Positions 43,430 to 44,418 of a stretch of DNA of 44,418 nucleotides are shown piece by piece. Under the pieces are notes generated by a model that saw only the letters and a list, made by a program, of their open reading frames with translations, had not been told where the DNA came from and did not search any database. Positions within the stretch are counted from its first letter, which is position 1; each line of letters opens with the position of its first letter. The stretch is from Acanthaster planci (lineage: Eukaryota; Echinodermata; Asteroidea; Valvatida; Acanthasteridae), in assembly GCF_001949145.1 (NCBI RefSeq), contig NW_019091380.1, positions 69,110 through 113,527 on the forward strand. The letters run 5' to 3'. Both the position numbers and the translations under genes were made by a program.

Positions 43430-44413
43430 ATGGAAACTACAAACATTGCAGGATTACGTGTCACCCCCAATTCTACTGATGAGAATGTGAAGTATGGAGT
43501 GGAACCGACACCATTGTGGATTTTCGTGACACTTTTCACCACGCTGACAATTCTTTTAATTTTGCTCCTGAATCCACTGATGCTTTTGGCTTTACGGCGT
43601 GTCACCAGCATCCAGCCAACCACCAAAATCTTCATGGCTTCACTTACCTTGTCTGACTTTTGTAGTGGTGTACTGTTGATCCTCAGACTAGTGGAACTGT
43701 TTGCAGTAAGTTGGCTGTTGGGTGATTTTCTCTGTGTGGTACAGAACACAGTTGAAATCATATTTAATGGCCTTAGCATTTGGTCACTTCTTCTTCTGAC
43801 AGTGGATCGTTACATTTCTATTTCCTGCCCTCTGCGATATCCTTCCATGATGACTACATTCAGATCAAAGATCATGGTAACCATTACCTGGACTGTAACA
43901 TTTGTAACTTTCATTCTTATTTATGGGATTTATGACAGAGCTACTGCTTCACGGGATGGTCCCATCCGACTTTGTTTTGGACTAAGAGATGACTGGAGAG
44001 TATATCTTGTTGTTACACTGGCTTTTATCTCACTAGCAACCATATTCATCCTGTATGCACACATTAACCTAATAGCTCGCAATCAAGCCCGGCGCATCGC
44101 TGCTGAAAACCAAGCAGGCAACGGCCAAGGTGGGCAGAGAATAAACACCAGATCAACCACCACCATCATCATCATAACAGGGACTCTGATCATCACATGG
44201 ATTCCAGCCGTGATAACTCTAGGGATAACTTCAAGAAGTAAATGGGAGACCCATGACAAGTACAAGACAATCATGTTGGCTAAATCCCTGGTGTTGTCAA
44301 ATGGTTGGCTGAATGTTCTCATTTACTACTTAAGGAACAGGGATCTTCGCCAAGAGCTACGTGGTTTACTATCTGATTGGCGCCGAGGTCTAACCCAAAG
44401 ATTCTTGTATTAA
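43430..44413 (+). CDS. Orphan rhodopsin-class GPCR (intact)
   Basis: A 327-residue receptor. Landmarks: METTNIAGLR start; NST at 14; TM1 N48 (LLLNPLMLLAL); D76 in LSDF; C102 and C182; DRY 126-128; CPLRYP loop (Cys where others have H or R); W154; ECL2 DRATASRDGPIRLCFG; TM5 without P5.50, ending ILYAHINLIAR; IL3 typical (AGNGQGGQRINTRSTTT); TWIP 256-259; NVLIY 295-299 (Leu instead of the usual Val); LRNRDLRQELRGLL tail. An in-frame ATG lies 21 nt upstream (MSLSLET), but the ACCATGG start is preferred. ECL2 resembles the relic at 31440. The window ends 5 nt after the stop, so the 3' flank is unseen. Confidence 0.94.
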   Translation: METTNIAGLRVTPNSTDENVKYGVEPTPLWIFVTLFTTLTILLILLLNPLMLLALRRVTSIQPTTKIFMASLTLSDFCSGVLLILRLVELFAVSWLLGDFLCVVQNTVEIIFNGLSIWSLLLLTVDRYISISCPLRYPSMMTTFRSKIMVTITWTVTFVTFILIYGIYDRATASRDGPIRLCFGLRDDWRVYLVVTLAFISLATIFILYAHINLIARNQARRIAAENQAGNGQGGQRINTRSTTTIIIITGTLIITWIPAVITLGITSRSKWETHDKYKTIMLAKSLVLSNGWLNVLIYYLRNRDLRQELRGLLSDWRRGLTQRFLY

Positions 44414-44418
44414 TTTGT

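Noticed and set aside
1-44418. CRISPR arrays, bacterial operons, tRNA or rRNA genes
   Set aside because: The tandem repeats seen are contiguous minisatellites without unique spacers. Gene structure is eukaryotic, and no tRNA/rRNA-like sequence was recognised by eye.

Overview
This is eukaryotic, AT-leaning DNA with two assembly gaps. The genes are single-coding-exon receptors embedded in repeats, MITEs and LINE debris. The palindrome ACATGTA/TACATGTA recurs more than 40 times. Together with tandem, intronless-CDS rhodopsin-class GPCRs and CR1/L2-like LINE remains, this suggests a non-vertebrate deuterostome. An echinoderm is my best guess (possibly a sea star); amphioxus or a hemichordate are alternatives. 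No bacterial, viral or tRNA/rRNA gene is visible.

The main content is a tandem array of one orphan class A GPCR subfamily, all on the + strand. Four copies are intact: 9826-10809, 34030-35010, 39637-40611 and 43430-44413. Two are nearly complete but frameshifted: 20103-21043 (two lesions) and 27467-28448 (one 2-nt lesion). Two are heavily decayed: 6343-7475, which carries an 11-unit minisatellite grown out of its own ECL1/TM3 coding sequence, and about 31440-31865. Smaller relics are scattered between them. Five are N-terminal-only (9385-9537, 9612-9773, 25221-25332, about 28605-28690, about 35135-35215) and one is TM6-only (about 42555-42645). The receptors lack P5.50, read TW(I/M)P for CWxP and NV(V/L)IY for NPxxY, and have a near-invariant intracellular loop 3. 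TM5 resembles the melanocortin/adenosine (MECA) group. Ligand and role are unknown; expansions of this kind in echinoderms are usually interpreted as chemosensory.

Layout: 1-6300 has no confident gene, only a possible minus-strand exon (1874-1965), a candidate first exon (4901-4989) and inverted repeats. 6343-10809 holds a pseudogene, an upstream block, two N-terminal relics and an intact receptor. 11533-15350 is a mobile-element and repeat zone: a MITE with long TIRs, a piggyBac-like remnant, an orphan receptor-upstream block, and a 320-bp direct duplication carrying a same-orientation cluster of CTCF-like motifs. 15350-18300 is AT-rich with nothing recognised. 18300-33000 contains large diverged segmental duplications, including a LINE and a hAT MITE whose empty sites are preserved in a paralogous copy near 32.1 kb. 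26490-30400 and 33090-36360 are two copies of a unit comprising promoter, receptor and 3' flank. 37594-37792 is a TATA box plus a Cys-rich first exon. 38889-38975 is a fibronectin-III-like scrap. 39637-44413 carries two intact receptors and a perfect 182-bp tandem duplication.

The receptors do not form an operon. Each appears to have its own promoter, with TATA boxes visible upstream of two copies. A splice-acceptor-like tract directly before most start codons suggests a noncoding 5' exon. Array growth appears to have been by duplication of the whole promoter-to-3'-flank unit, followed by frequent gene death.
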